In this document: positions 51,689 to 63,367 of the stretch, in pieces
Layout of the letters: every line of letters starts with the position of its first letter
Position numbering within the stretch: position 1 is the first letter of the stretch
Source of the DNA: Mugil cephalus
Lineage: Eukaryota > Chordata > Actinopteri > Mugiliformes > Mugilidae
DNA: 64,000 bases
Assembly: GCF_022458985.1 (NCBI RefSeq)
Contig: NC_061781.1
Span: 14,039,501 to 14,103,500, forward strand
Direction: 5' to 3'
Translations under genes and position numbers: made by a program
The notes under the pieces: model-generated
What the model was told of the DNA's origin: nothing
The model's database searches: none
Seen by the model: the letters and a program-made list of their open reading frames with translations, nothing else

Positions 51689-54600
51689 ATGGGGATCAAG
51701 GTTCAGCGTCCTCGCTGCTTCCTTGACATCGGAATCAGTAATGTGCTTGGTAAGTGGGAGATGATGCATTTAATTTTATTTTTTTAGGATTTTTTTTTCC
51801 CCAGCTGATTAGGTAAACACTTCTTATAGTAATGCATCACACTCGCTGATGACAATGTTCAATGGTGTGTTTACCTTGTGGTTCGTTGTCATTTTCCACT
51901 TAAAGATTTGAATGGGATTCGCAAAAGATAGTCTACGTAAAGCAGTAGTGACACAGCACCACACACTGCAGATCACAAAGACCAGTCAAATACAACTTGT
52001 TTTTATATAGCACCTTTCTACCTATTGGTACTCAAAGCACTTTACAGTCACGGACACACCTACTCATTCACTCACACAAGCACACTCACATATACACACC
52101 AGTGTCACAAAATATGGGGGGTTCAGTGTGTTGCTCAAGGACACATTCGGGAAATCAACCTACTAAGCCACAAATAAAATATTCTAATCTTTATAAAAGT
52201 TTTGCTTTATCTGTGATCTGTATTAGTGTTAGTTGGGCCGTACCTAATACATGAGATACATGAATGCATGAGATTGAATACATATAATGATATTCTGACC
52301 CTGGTGTCTCCTCACAGTCGGCAGAGTTGTGGTGGAGTTGTTTGCAGACATCTGTCCCAAAACATGTGAAAACTTCAGGTGCCTCTGCACAGGTAAACAT
52401 ATTTTCTCTTTGACAAACATTGTTACCAGTTGCGACTCGGATTTGATGTTAATAATGATCTCATCCAGGTGAGAAAGGCATCGGAAAGGGCACTCAGAAA
52501 CCCCTCCACTACAAAGGATGCCTCTTCCATCGAATTGTTAAAGACTTCATGATTCAAGGAGGAGACTTCAGTGAAGGTGAGTGCGTCCGCATGTTGCCCA
52601 CCAGTTGCATCACACTGCTGTGAGTTTTTACCTGCTGATACTTGTTGAAGGTGACAAATGATTTGCGTTTTTGATGTTACAGGTAACGGAAGAGGAGGCG
52701 AATCCATCTATGGAGGCTTTTTTGAAGGTAAAGAAGCCACGGTCAGAGCTGTCAGTTTTTATCCAAACCGACGTTGGCTTCAAGGTGGCGGTACAATCTT
52801 ATCCTTTCCCCCCAGATGAGAGCTTCGCTGTTAAACACAACAAGGAGTACCTGCTGTCTATGGCCAATCGGGGCAAGGATACAAACGGGTCGCAGTTTTT
52901 CATGTAAGCATTGTCTGTTAGCACATATGATTGGATTTGTGTATTAGTAGTTGTGTTACTACTTGTTCCTGAGCCTTACAAATTATTTTATGCCTTTTTT
53001 GGATCCGCCTGCGGTGACACTTCAGAACAACAAAACCTTCTCCACATCTCGACGGGTAAGTGCAGTTTGATTAGTTTTGAAATTTGAATTATTTGCAGCG
53101 TGCCCACTTCGCACAAGGCGTGATATACTTCAATGCCACTTTGTTTTTTTTCAGTGTCCATGTGGTTTTTGGTCACGTGATCTCCGGCCAAGAAGTAGTT
53201 CAAACCATGGAGAACCAGAAAACGGATCCTAATAGCCGACCCTACGCCGAGGTGAAAGTTTTGAACTGTGGCGAACTCGTGCCAAAATCTAAAGGTTTGT
53301 TTCTCCAAAGCATTTTCATCGTTTCCACGGTGACTTCTACATTTCGAACCGACTCCTTGTAACACTGCTTATAATTTTGCAGCGAAGAAAGGTGACAAAA
53401 AGAAAGAGCGAGCCTCGTCCAGCTCCAGCAGTAGCTCCAGCGACTCCGAGAGCTCCTCCAAGTCGTCCTCTGACTCTGAAGAGTCCGAAAAAGAATCCAA
53501 GAAGCAGAAGAAGAAGGCGAAAAAGCTAAAAAAGAAACAGACGAAGAAGGATAAGAAAAAGTACCTAATTCGTTCTTGTGTTTTCCTTTCTGCTGTGTAA
53601 ACGGTGTCTGGTGCCTGGATTCTGAGCCTCAATTTTTCCACAGGTCAGAAGCTGAAAGTGCTGAAGAGAAAGAACAAGAAGAGTTGGTAACATCCACTGT
53701 ACGTCCTGAGGAAATTCCACCCATCCCTGAGAACCGATTCCTCATGAGGAGAAGTCCTCAAGCTGCCCAGAAGCCAAAAGAAGAGGTTGAAAAGGATCAG
53801 AGGAATAAAGACGATCGACCAAGAGAGAGGTCAGTGTCTGGAAAAGCAGCAATTATGTCTCACATCCAAGTATAATGTGATTAGCTAATGTTAATATCTT
53901 GTGTTTTTTCTCCACAGTGCTGGAGCCGCATATAATTCTCAGACAACATTTCACAGGAGACTAGTGATGACTCGATCCGGCAGGAAAATAAAAGGCAGGG
54001 GTCCGAGGGTAGGTCCCCTTCAACTTGTTGTGTCCATTTTAGCACAATTCATACTATGACATTCATCATTGTTTTAAAAGAAAAAGTAAAATATGTAGTT
54101 CACTTGCGGTTTCATAGTGTTAATTGATGTGTTGCTCCCATTCAGAGATACCGGACTCCGTCACGGTCTCGTTCGAGGTCCAGAGATTGTTTTCGACGCA
54201 GTGAAACTCCTCCACACTGGCGTCAAGAGATGCAGCGTCAGAGGATGAGAGCAGTCAAAGGAGAGCGCTGGATCAAAGGCGACAAGTAAGAAAATAACAA
54301 ATAGTTAAAACAAAACAACAGAAAGTATCATGGTATTTACTTGTTTTATTTTTTTCATGCATAATCACATTTTCACAACATTTTTCTACTGGTTGAGAGA
54401 GGAATTAATGCAGTAGATTCACTAAGGACGGGCTATTTTACTGTGATGATGAGTAAATATTGTAGAATAATCCCACACTAGTAGTAAAACTGGTTTGCAT
54501 GACTCCATGTTAGTGCTGCCTGCTGATGTGGAAATCTAGGGACATTTACAGCTCGGAGACAAAACGAAAAAGAGAAAAAGTTCTCAAAATGAAATGCAGA

Positions 54601-56184
54601 AACAGGGACAATTATGGTTTCATTCATTTTGACGTATTTATTCATATTTAAACTGCCACGTCTGTTTTGTCAATAGCAGTGCAACCGACTACCGTAATAA
54701 TTGTAGTCTGCGCGGAGTATTTTTTTCTCATTCATAAATAGTTAAAATTGGGGACATTTTCGGGGACAGTTTTAGCCAGAGGACAGGTCATCTAAAACAG
54801 GGACTGTCCCCAGAAATCAGGGATGTCAGGTCACACTAAAAAAACAAAAAAAAACTAAACAAACAACTGACATGGCACCTTTATTTATTTATTTTTTTTA
54901 GACTAGTATGCTGCTATATTAAAAATAATATCATAACGAAAAGAAATACCTGTATTCGGTATGAACCAGTATAACTTAAAGCCCTGTTGGAAACCGAACT
55001 ACAGATTCAAAAAACAATAAATGCAATGCAAAAGACAATAGGATGAAGCTATGGGAACATTTTCATTTAGGCCTTAGCTTCATTTGAATATAAACTGGAA
55101 AACATTTACACGCCTTCATTGCATTTTACAATGATTTAGTGTTTCTCTTATAACGAATAAGATCTGGGAACTGAAAATATTCTGGTTACCATTTTATGTT
55201 AAGTCACCTTTTTATTTTTTCTTTCTTTATAACAGAAGTGAGATGAACGAGGATAAAGATGAAGCCCCAAGAAGAGAGAGACGCGCATCCAACACTAAAC
55301 ACGAACACACACCCGACGGTAAAAAAGACAAGAAGAGTCGCTCCCACAGATCTAAAAGCAAAGAAGAGAACGCTGGCGAAAAAGATGAGAAGCAGAGCAA
55401 ACACAAGGCAAAGAAAAGGGACAAATCTCACAGCCGCAGCAAAAGCCGAGAGAAGAAGCGGTCCAAGAGCAGGGACAAGGGACACAAGCACAAAAGCGAT
55501 GACAGAAGAGGTCGGTCCAGGAGCAAAGACAGAAATGCTAATAAGAAAGAGAAGGAGCCAGAACCTGATCACAGTAAAGACAAGATTAAGGCCCAGGAAT
55601 CTGACAAAAAACAAAAAGAAGAAACGAAAGGAAGGAACGGCGAAAGAACTAGGACGAAGTCACAGAGCAAGGAAAGGGCGGCGTCAAAAGACGAGCGCAG
55701 GTCAAGCAGCAGAACCAGGGACAGGGGGAAGGATAAAGATGAGAAAAAGGACAGGGAGAGAGGCAGAGATCGCAGCAGGAGTCAGGAAAGACGACAAAAC
55801 AGCGAGAGGGAGAATAGGAGGCGAGGATCGTCCAGGGACAGAGAACGCCGGACGAGAAGTCCAGACAGAAACAAGACTAGAGACTCCCACAGGGGCAGGC
55901 GGTCACGAAGTAAGAGCAGCAGGAGAGACCACAGCAGGGACCGGTCTTCCCACAGGAGAGACAGGGACAGAGACCGAGACGCTGGCAGCCAAAGGAGAAG
56001 ACGTAGCACCAGTTCCGACAGCGACAGGGGAGAAAAGAGGAAGAGTCAAAGAAGTCCAGATTCCAAAAGAAGAGCTAAGAGCGCTTCCAAAGACAGAAGG
56101 AGCCCGGCCCGACCCAGACCAGATAGTACGAAGGGTAAAGAGAGGAATCGCTCCAGCTCCAGCTCCAGCTCCGACAGCGACTGA
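51689..56184 (+). CDS. ppig: Peptidyl-prolyl isomerase G (SR-cyclophilin)
   Basis: Twelve coding exons: 51689-51749, 52318-52392, 52469-52576, 52683-52727, 52816-52903, 53026-53055, 53155-53294, 53383-53560, 53644-53829, 53918-54008, 54146-54285, 55236-56184 (2091 bp, 696 aa; human 754). Residues 1-180 are a cyclophilin domain: [15 protein letters not shown] with the catalytic Arg, and [16 protein letters not shown] where His replaces the Trp that binds cyclosporin in CypA. The remainder is Lys/Ser/Glu-rich and then a long RS/RD-rich tail, with the conserved block [16 protein letters not shown] and a [18 protein letters not shown] segment as in human PPIG. It is a nuclear-speckle protein tied to RNA polymerase II CTD and splicing. 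The last exon of 949 bp encodes most of the RS tail, as in mammals. Confidence 0.95.
51985..52150 (+). repeat. Dispersed fish repeat, copy B
   Basis: In ppig intron 1: TTTATATAGCACCTTTCTACC, TACTCAAAGCACTTTACAGTC, CATTCACTCACACAAGCACAC, CACACCAGTGTC, then GTTCAGTGTGTTGCTCAAGG. It is longer at the right than copy A at 32900-33045 and shares the same order of blocks. Confidence 0.6.
54286..55235 (+). other. ppig last intron, possible repeat remnants
   Basis: A 950-bp intron. Around 54535-54550 and 54750-54835 the phrases GGGACATTT, GGGGACAGTTTTAG and GGGACTGTCCCCAGAAATCA look like parts of a degenerate interspersed repeat. A-runs occur at 54838-54855 and T-runs at 54885-54899. No coding sequence seen. 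Confidence 0.35.
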
Positions 56185-57191
56185 GCCTTCGCCACGTCCT
56201 GGTTTCATCGTACACGCGGCTCCGGCCTTCCTCATTCTCAACAACAACACAGTTCTGCCAAAGCTAACATGACACGCAAAAAAAAAAAAAACTAATTTCA
56301 GAACTAATTTACTACAGATGGGAGTGGACTTTTTGGGATTTCATTGAAAAGAATAACTAGATGTACAAAAGTAATCCCCTGACACCATCAGTTCCCCAAG
56401 ACCGACTTAAGTAGTGTGTTATTATTGTTATTATTATATAGGTTTACTGGGTTTATCTGGTCTCTGCATGTACAGGTGTGTCTTTCTATTTTACCGAGAC
56501 CATGGTTGAGATCAGAATGACCACAGACGACATAGTGAAGCTAAAATGGAGCAATGTGGAAGGATTATATGTGTTTTATAGCACAACCGCAGTGAAACGA
56601 TAAGAAAATTAGTTTTTCTGATTTACTGTTTGCTAACGCCGCTCCCGTTACAAACGTTCTCGTCATGTTAGCTTTAGCTGAACTGTGAATGGAGACTGGA
56701 TGAAGTGCATAACACAGTCGATGTGTAGCTGAGGCTGCGTTTAGAGAAAAGGACTTTTAATTGTTCGCGGTCATACGAGGCCAGATTGGGTACATTTCTT
56801 TTTTTTTCATTTTCCGATCATTTGGTTAATTATGTTTTGGCTTCACAAAATCTCTGATTTCACTTAATTTGTTTTTAAAAAAAGAAAAAGGAAAAAAAAA
56901 AGATTGTGCCGTCATCCCCACTCATCAGCGAGTTGTTCTCGGGAAGAGAAAGCTCGTAACGTCTTGCATGCCTGTTTCCGTCATTGTTTGAATAAGTACG
57001 AGTACACCCATGACTTCTCTTTTTACATCCACAAACCTTTACTGTAATCCAGTTTAACCTGTTCTCTTTTACTTTTTTTTTTTTTCTCTGAAAGTCGAGA
57101 TGTCAGTGTCAGGCCGTAACTACGACATAAAAGCGGTTTGTATGAATTGTTTTGTGAACGTTGATCTTAAGAACTCAACTGGAGTGGAGTG

Positions 57192-57197
57192 AATAAA
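57192..57197 (+). terminator. Candidate polyadenylation signal of ppig
   Basis: AATAAA about 1 kb after the ppig stop, just before an A-rich run. The 56185-57190 stretch reads as 3' UTR with T- and A-runs and no other gene. The 57198-58204 stretch between ppig and cfap210 (convergent) also shows no gene. Confidence 0.45.
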
Positions 57198-58204
57198 AAG
57201 TCACAAAAAGTCAAAAAAAATCACTTGTTTTTAATGCTCCGTTAGAAACACAATCACGATTCTTCCATTAGTCACAACCAAACACGCGTAAATAAACCAT
57301 GACATTAGAAGGAAAGGTCACTGCACTGATTGGTTTAATTGATTCATTAACAGTTGATCAATGTTTCCCAGACGTACGTACATTTATCTGAGTCGTATTC
57401 TCTGCGTGAGGTAATCATGACTTTTATTGGGTCATTCATTTCCAGCAACAACATTAAAACATTCAAGTGGATTATTGACCATAAATCATGTACTTCTCAA
57501 ATATTTTGTAGAACATCCTTGGAAAATCTTTAAGGTTGTGTCTGAAATCACTCTTATTTATTAGTGAAATATATATAGATCAGCCCTCAGTCAGGAGGAG
57601 AATTATCCATCAACATCACACTGACAAATCAGCCATAACATCCTTCCTGCTGTGAGGTAGCGATTCATTCATCTGCTTAAAATTAAAAACATGTTCAGTA
57701 TTTTCTTTAAACCGTTTGATCGCTGATCCTGACATGTAGAGTCATCATCCCTTCTGTACACAATATACAGCTGTCGCCTTTCATTACAGTTTTTTGTGTT
57801 CAAATTTTATTTCAATTTATTTTTGGCTGACATGGACTGGCTGGAAACACTGAGCACTAACGGCTCCTGTTAAATAACCACTTGACTATTTAAGGCAGAC
57901 TCGAGGAATCTTGAACGTATCCGTTTAGCGTGTTGTACGGACACAGTAGGAGCTTCAAACCTTTAAAGTATGTCGGCTCGTTTTCTTTAGAGACGACCAG
58001 AAACGAGGGACGCAAACAACAGCCGGCGACAGGCCCCAGACATGACGTCTGGAGGCTTAAATGTCACCAGCATGTCTCGTACTTGATTCTGCAGAAGTAA
58101 CGATAATTCCTTTGTGAAATCCCAAAGGGCAGTGAGGGAGTGACTGCGAATATCTTTTATCAAAACACTTGGTATGTTTAAAAATCGTAGCCTGAGTAAA
58201 ACTA

Positions 58205-60513
58205 TTACCACGTGAATCCAAGCCGTCTCTTGGCATCCTGAAAGTCTACGGCCTCGTGAAGGTTTTTAATGTTCTCCGTGGCACCGGACATGAATTTGGT
58301 CATCTGAGCGCCAGTGGAGTCCTGAACCAGATAACTAGGCCTGACTCCGCTAAAAATGGGGCCGTTCCCTCCTCCGGCGCCTTCCCTCGCAGCTTTGCAG
58401 AGCGGAAACACATTTCGCTGGGCCTCCGCCGCCGCTCTGATGACGCTCTGTGAGTACTGTTGGAACCTGTTCTCCTCTTGAGCGATGAGTTCTGCGTTCT
58501 TTGCCTGGAACTCGCACTCGTCTCGTTTCAGCTGCTGAACCCTGGCGCTTTTCTCGGCCTGCGTTTGAGAGATGAAAGGGAAATGAATATTATATACGTA
58601 TATTATACATATTTTTGAAATAACACAGTGAAGGTTGTCGACATTACCATCTGCGCAGCATTGAATTCCTTCAGTTTTCTTTCGTGTTCTCTGAGCTTCT
58701 GGGCCTTCAGTTGTTGTTTCTCTGTAAATATCCTGTCGGCCTCTTTCTTGGCCTCCAGCGTGTCTCTGGTGTTCTGCTTGGCCATTCGTTCCCTCTGCTC
58801 TTTTTCTCGTCTCTGGTGAAACAATGTGTGGGCAACAGGCGTGAAGACGACCCTTATTTATAGGCCGGAGGAAACGTACTAAAAGCCTCAGCTTGTCCTA
58901 CCATGAATTCTCGATGTGCGGCGATCGACTTAATCATCGCAGCCTTCTTCTCCTCCTCCTCCCGCTGCTGTTGCGCCTGTTTTGCATCGCGTTCGGCCAC
59001 GGCCCTGGCGATCCTCTGCGCCTCACTGACAGTTTGCTCCCGCTGCGAAGCTGACAGCTTGTTCATGATCCTGTCTCTGCGCATCTGAGCCTCTCTGAAG
59101 GAAATAAACCGAGCGTGAGTCAAGAAGCTACAAAAAAAAAGACTAGCAACCCTAACCCCTGACCCTGCTTGTTGATACTTGGTGAGTTCCTGGGTCTTGC
59201 CTGAAAAGCTCTTTCTCTTTTTCTTTCCGTAACTTGATCATTTTTTGTTTTGCGGAGAGGTAGAGTTTCCTGTGCTCTGCTTCGGCCTCCTCTTTCTGTG
59301 CGTCTGTTGCTCTGATGAGGTCTCTGTTGCTCAGGTGCTCCTGAAACCCACAGAATGTATCAGTGATACGTTTAAGTGCATGTTCATGATCTTTTGCAGT
59401 CAGGGCCGCACCAGATGAGCCTGCATGAGGTTTCTCTTCTGATTCGCTTGTCTTTCTGACTCCATCCTTTGCTCCCACATGTAGAGCTCTTGAAGCCGCT
59501 GGATTTCCTCTCCGTCTTTCTTTCTCTCCTGCTGCAGCTGCTTTCTCATGAGCTCATTTTCCTTTACTCTGAAGAAAATGAGTTGTATTCTTTCATTAGA
59601 ATCAATGACCGATGAACCAATATAAGCAGATCACACAACAGCCTCTTTTTACAAACATTTCTTACTGTTTTTTCAGATCTTCTGCCAGAGCCTGTCTCCT
59701 TTGTTTCGTCTGCAGCGCTTTCTCCTGCTCCCGTCTCAACTCGTCTTCCTCCTTAGTCTTCACCGTATCCAGGTATCCTTTGTCCACGTCTTTAGTGGAA
59801 CTCTTTGTCTTTTGCTTCAGCTCAGTCTGAGCCTCCCTCTCCTTCAGCACCTCTGTCAGGAGGAGCGCACGCTGTGCAAGCATAAATAATCATCCATTAT
59901 TTCAAAGTGTAATGTAACGTGTACAATAATGCTGCGGCCATACTGACGTGCAATCCTTTGACCCGGTCCGTTTGATAATACAGCTGAGTTCTGGCTTTCT
60001 CGATGGCTTCTGTCTTCTTTTGCTCCCTGTATTTGGCTTCTTCTATATCAATCAGTTTTCGTTTCTCCTCCTCGATTTGCTCCCGAATCTTCCTTGCCTC
60101 TAGCTTCTTTTGCCTTTGACCCTGCGTCAGATGCAAACACGCGATACGTGAATCTCAAGCTTGTGTAATCAGCTCCCCGCGACCGAAAAAGGCACATCTG
60201 AAATTATTAAAGCAAATGAAATCTGGGAAGATATCTGCACAGGCAACTTACAGAGATGGTATTGGACCACAGTTTGACCACCTCTTGTGATTGCAGGTGC
60301 AGGGCTTCTCTCTGTTTAACTGCCTCTCTTATACTCTCCTTCTCTTTGTTGACCTGGCGCAGTTCATCTTGAATCCTTTGCCATTCAGCCTTCCTTAAGA
60401 CAGTGACTTGTCGGAGGTCTGGTGGTTGACTTGTCCTAAAAGCTACCTCTGTTAAGAGACACATAGTACCTTTGAATTTAGCCACTACATCCAGGTCCCT
60501 TTTAAAGGAACTC

Positions 60514-60556
<43 letters not shown>

Positions 60557-60920
60557 CTGACAAAATACTTTCAATTGTAAGTTAATTTTAAAAGCGGCCA
60601 TAAAAAATGTAATGAAACATTCAGTGTTCCTACTGCAAACAATATTAAATAGAAGATTTTTTTTTTTTTACAGAAATTTATCTTGTATATTTATATATAT
60701 TTATACATTTATACATGTGGTGGAATTTGTTCTCTAAATAAACTGCACTCAAACATTTTAACAGGGAACTGCTACAACATTATATGAAAGAAATTAACTG
60801 GATCTGACCACTATCATTAGACTTAACAGCTAGCTACACTGAGTTAGTGACCGCGTTTCCTTGGCTCTTACCACATCCACTGGATCCTTTCCGACGTCCG
60901 TGCTGAACCTCCGACTCCAT
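58205..60920 (-). CDS. cfap210: Cilia- and flagella-associated protein 210 (CCDC173)
   Basis: Nine coding exons: 60920-60872, 60448-60252, 60121-59948, 59871-59666, 59568-59412, 59340-59201, 59094-58902, 58812-58648, 58558-58205 (1635 bp, 544 aa; human about 552). The protein is almost entirely charged coiled coil, with a trichoplein-like middle. Recognisable family blocks are VTVLRKAEWQRIQDEL near the N-terminus, ELYMWEQRMESERQANQKR in the middle and the short C-terminal tail DAKRRLGF. CFAP210 is a microtubule inner protein of motile axonemes. Intron 6 has a GC donor (CAG|GCAAGA at 59200-59195); the others read as GT-AG. An RFX X-box-like site lies about 125 bp upstream. It follows ppig in tail-to-tail orientation, as in human 2q31.1. 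Confidence 0.9.
60517..60556. repeat. (AT)n microsatellite in cfap210 intron 1
   Basis: About 20 uninterrupted AT units, immediately upstream of the exon at 60448. A T-run follows at 60657-60669. Confidence 0.9.
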
Positions 60921-61043
60921 TTATGTTCGGTATAGCCTCTACTAATTAAAGAATACGAACTGAACTGTTAAAAACTACAAATTTGCTGTAGTTAGCTAAC
61001 GTTAGCCAGGAGACAAACAGATGAACTCCGCATTTGTTGCGCT

Positions 61044-61056
61044 GTATCCAGGCAAC
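61044..61056. promoter_or_regulatory. RFX X-box-like site upstream of cfap210
   Basis: GTATCCAGGCAAC fits the X-box pattern (GTATCC, one-base spacer, GGCAAC), including the strongly conserved second half-site. It lies about 124-136 bp upstream of the cfap210 ATG. This is expected for an axonemal gene controlled by RFX and FOXJ1. Confidence 0.6.
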
Positions 61057-62290
61057 GGCGGCGCCAATCAGAAGCCTTCCCTCTGAATACCGGAAGCTGT
61101 GTGCTCCTAGTCATGGAGCTCGATTCACAAAAAATTAATTTTCCACTGTGTGTGCGACCATCTCTGGAAAAATAAATAAATACATAAAATAAAATTGCCA
61201 CTTTTAAACGATATTTAAACATCAAGCATATTGTTTTCCTTTAATTTATAATTAAACTTCTATAAACTATCCTACGCTTGCACCTCATAATGTCTTCTGT
61301 AAAAAAGACGTGTAATTTTGTAGCCATCCCACCAGGATGTAAAAAGGGAACTCTCTGTCAGCAGCCAGAATATTAAGGATAACCACTGCAAAAGTTTAAA
61401 CAGGTCCCATCACTAATTCATTCAAAGGTATGTTTCATATGGAAAAGAACCAGCTACATCATTTCTGTGCAGGTTTATTGTTAAACAACAATAAAATACT
61501 GAGCATGCAACTGCAATCTGGAGTCCCTGAATGTACTTTTCTTGATCAGATTAATCACATTCATGCTAATATATTTGAAAATGTGTCTGGCGACATGGGC
61601 CGCAGAAAAAAGGATACTAAGTGGACATGGTGTGTCACAGTGTGATCAAGTAATAAACCAGGGCCATTCTCAAGGTTGTGCTCCAACGAGCCTGTGTGCA
61701 TTTTTTCCCCTTTGTTGCAATTCTTTTTCATTCTTCTTCTAATGGATGAAGGACGCTGTCCATTACAGGGAGTTGACAGGGAGTTTTAAAGAAATAATGA
61801 CCCTACACACAAAAACACATTATGTGCATTTAAGTCTGGTACTAGAAAACAGATAGAGCCGTAGTCCTGGGACAGTTGTGTTAAATTACCGAGCCAACAG
61901 TGACATAAAGAGGCTGTCATGTGCTCTCTAATGAGTCAGGTGCTGAACAGCATCTGTTAAATTAGGAACTGCCTGACTTGACCTGCTGACACACGTTAAC
62001 ATGTCTAAAATAGCTATATTTTTTTTTTATTTCAATATCTTAATATGATGTGATACACTGACAATGAGGAGAGAGCCACTAAGAAATGAATTTATGGTTA
62101 AGGCTACCTTAAATGAAACCAAACAGAATATGAACAGCACTAAGAGCTGGATGAGGGAAATCCTTCATTCTGGTTGGAGGAGTGTAGGGAAGGCTCAAAT
62201 AACAAGTAGAAAGTATGCCAGAACAACCTATACTGTCACATGGTCCATCACAGAATTAGTCTGTGAGTTAAGTCACTGAACCCTGGAGTT
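61057..62290. other. Intergenic, no recognised gene
   Basis: Left part of the interval between cfap210 and phgdh. It contains short frames without family resemblance (for example 61430-61645 and 62064-62279) and T-runs. Confidence 0.5.
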
Positions 62291-62309
62291 CAGTTAAATC
62301 CATCCATCG

Positions 62310-62550
62310 TTATGCAAAGGAAGGAGCGTGGCACGTAAATCTGTCCGTCCTCACAAACTGAGTGCAAGGAGGAGATTGGTGAGGGAGGCCACAAAGAAAG
62401 AAACTTATGTGAGACTCTGCACTCACCAACGGTTACACGGGTTCTTCGCCAGTCAGGCTTCATGGGAGGAATAGAAAGTTACAGTTGTGGAAAACTTTGT
62501 ATCAATGAGACCAAAAACGGAGCCATCAGACTAGATGATATGTTCAGGCA
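62310..62550 (+). mobile_element. Tc1/mariner-like transposase relic, fragment 1
   Basis: One frame reads RPHKLSARRRLVREATKK (62351-62402 region), and after a shift the HTH part gives TRVLRQSGFMGG. Both resemble the N-terminal helix-turn-helix region of fish Tc1 transposases (typically ...RRRLVREA... and ...VARVLHQSGLYGR...). Broken and lacking any catalytic DDE part. TIRs not identified. Confidence 0.5.
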
Positions 62551-62679
62551 CTAAACACTCCCCGACACACAATTAGACGTGATTAACGTCATCACATCTC
62601 AATTAACCTGGAACCGTGTCAAAGGATGGATGCAAAGACATTAAATCCTTTGTTAAAATGGAAAAAAAAACATGGCCAT

Positions 62680-62810
62680 GTATAAATCTGTCTGTAGCAG
62701 ACTGTCCTCGCAAACTGAGGTGAAGCCATTAAGACTCTGATGTTTCACAACTCTGTCACTGGTTTTTCACCAGCCAAAAGCTTTATGCGAGAGAGGCAAA
62801 GAGAAAATAA
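62680..62810 (+). mobile_element. Tc1/mariner-like transposase relic, fragment 2
   Basis: Repeats the same phrases as fragment 1 in diverged form: CTGTCCTCGCAAACTGAGG, then GTCACTGGTTTTTCACCAGC and CTTTATGCGAGAGAGGCAAA, the latter read as TGFSPAKSFMRERQR. So two pieces of the same family lie about 350 bp apart in the same orientation. Confidence 0.45.
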
Positions 62811-63040
62811 ATCTTTACTAGAGTTCACCCATGTGGCACGTGGGAGGCTGAACTGGAAGCATGTATTAACATTATTCTAAAACATAATGCATTGTTAATC
62901 TAAAGCTGGCTTCCACCCAAGCAGTTACAAATGTTACATGGTTACTTTTGACAATTGTTTCCTCTAATATTTCCCCTTGTTCTGCGCTCCAATAATCACC
63001 GCAGACTGGTTTTCGCACAATCCCACTGGTTTCCAGTCTG

Positions 63041-63048
63041 TTGCGTCA
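63041..63048. promoter_or_regulatory. C/EBP-ATF composite-like site upstream of phgdh
   Basis: TTGCGTCA joins a C/EBP half (TTGC) to a CRE half (GTCA), one base from the ATF4 amino-acid-response core TTGCATCA. It is about 180 bp upstream of the phgdh ATG. Serine-synthesis genes are ATF4 targets, so the placement makes sense. Motif match only. Confidence 0.35.
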
Positions 63049-63229
63049 GAGCAGGAGATGCTGGGGAGGCGGGTCCACCTTAAAATGGGGGCCGTCTCAG
63101 CTCCCGGACAGCCATTCAAAACCAACAGAGGGAAGGCAGACAGCAATTCCTCCGTGGCCATCATCATTTCACCGAGGCATCAAGCAGTCAACACCCGGCG
63201 GTGACCCCACCAGCGAGTAACCCCTGACG

Positions 63230-63367
63230 ATGGCCCCGATCTGCGTCAAAACGGTGTTAATCAGTGAGAGCGTGGACCCTCGCTGCAGGGCGATTCTGGA
63301 GGAAAATGGCATCCGAGTCACGGAAAAGCAGAACATGAAGAAAGATGAATTAATGGCGGAGATTAAG
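63230..63367 (+). CDS. phgdh: D-3-phosphoglycerate dehydrogenase, first coding exon
   Basis: Partial gene running off the right edge. The exon encodes 46 residues (starting MAPICVKTVLISESVDPRC and ending KKDELMAEIK) and ends in a GTGAGG donor at phase 0, as the first exon of vertebrate PHGDH does. It resembles human KVLISDSLDPCCRKILQ and VEKQNLSKEELIAEL. This is the first part of the split substrate-binding domain. The enzyme oxidises 3-phosphoglycerate with NAD+, the first step of serine synthesis in the cytosol. The rest of the gene lies beyond the window. Confidence 0.88.

Noticed and set aside
55259-56272. A 337-codon open frame on the plus strand overlapping the last ppig exon
   Set aside because: It is the +2 frame of the RS/RD-repeat tail. 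Purine-rich AGA/AAG/GAC codon runs lack stops in several frames, and the real ppig frame is supported by family similarity and splice phase.
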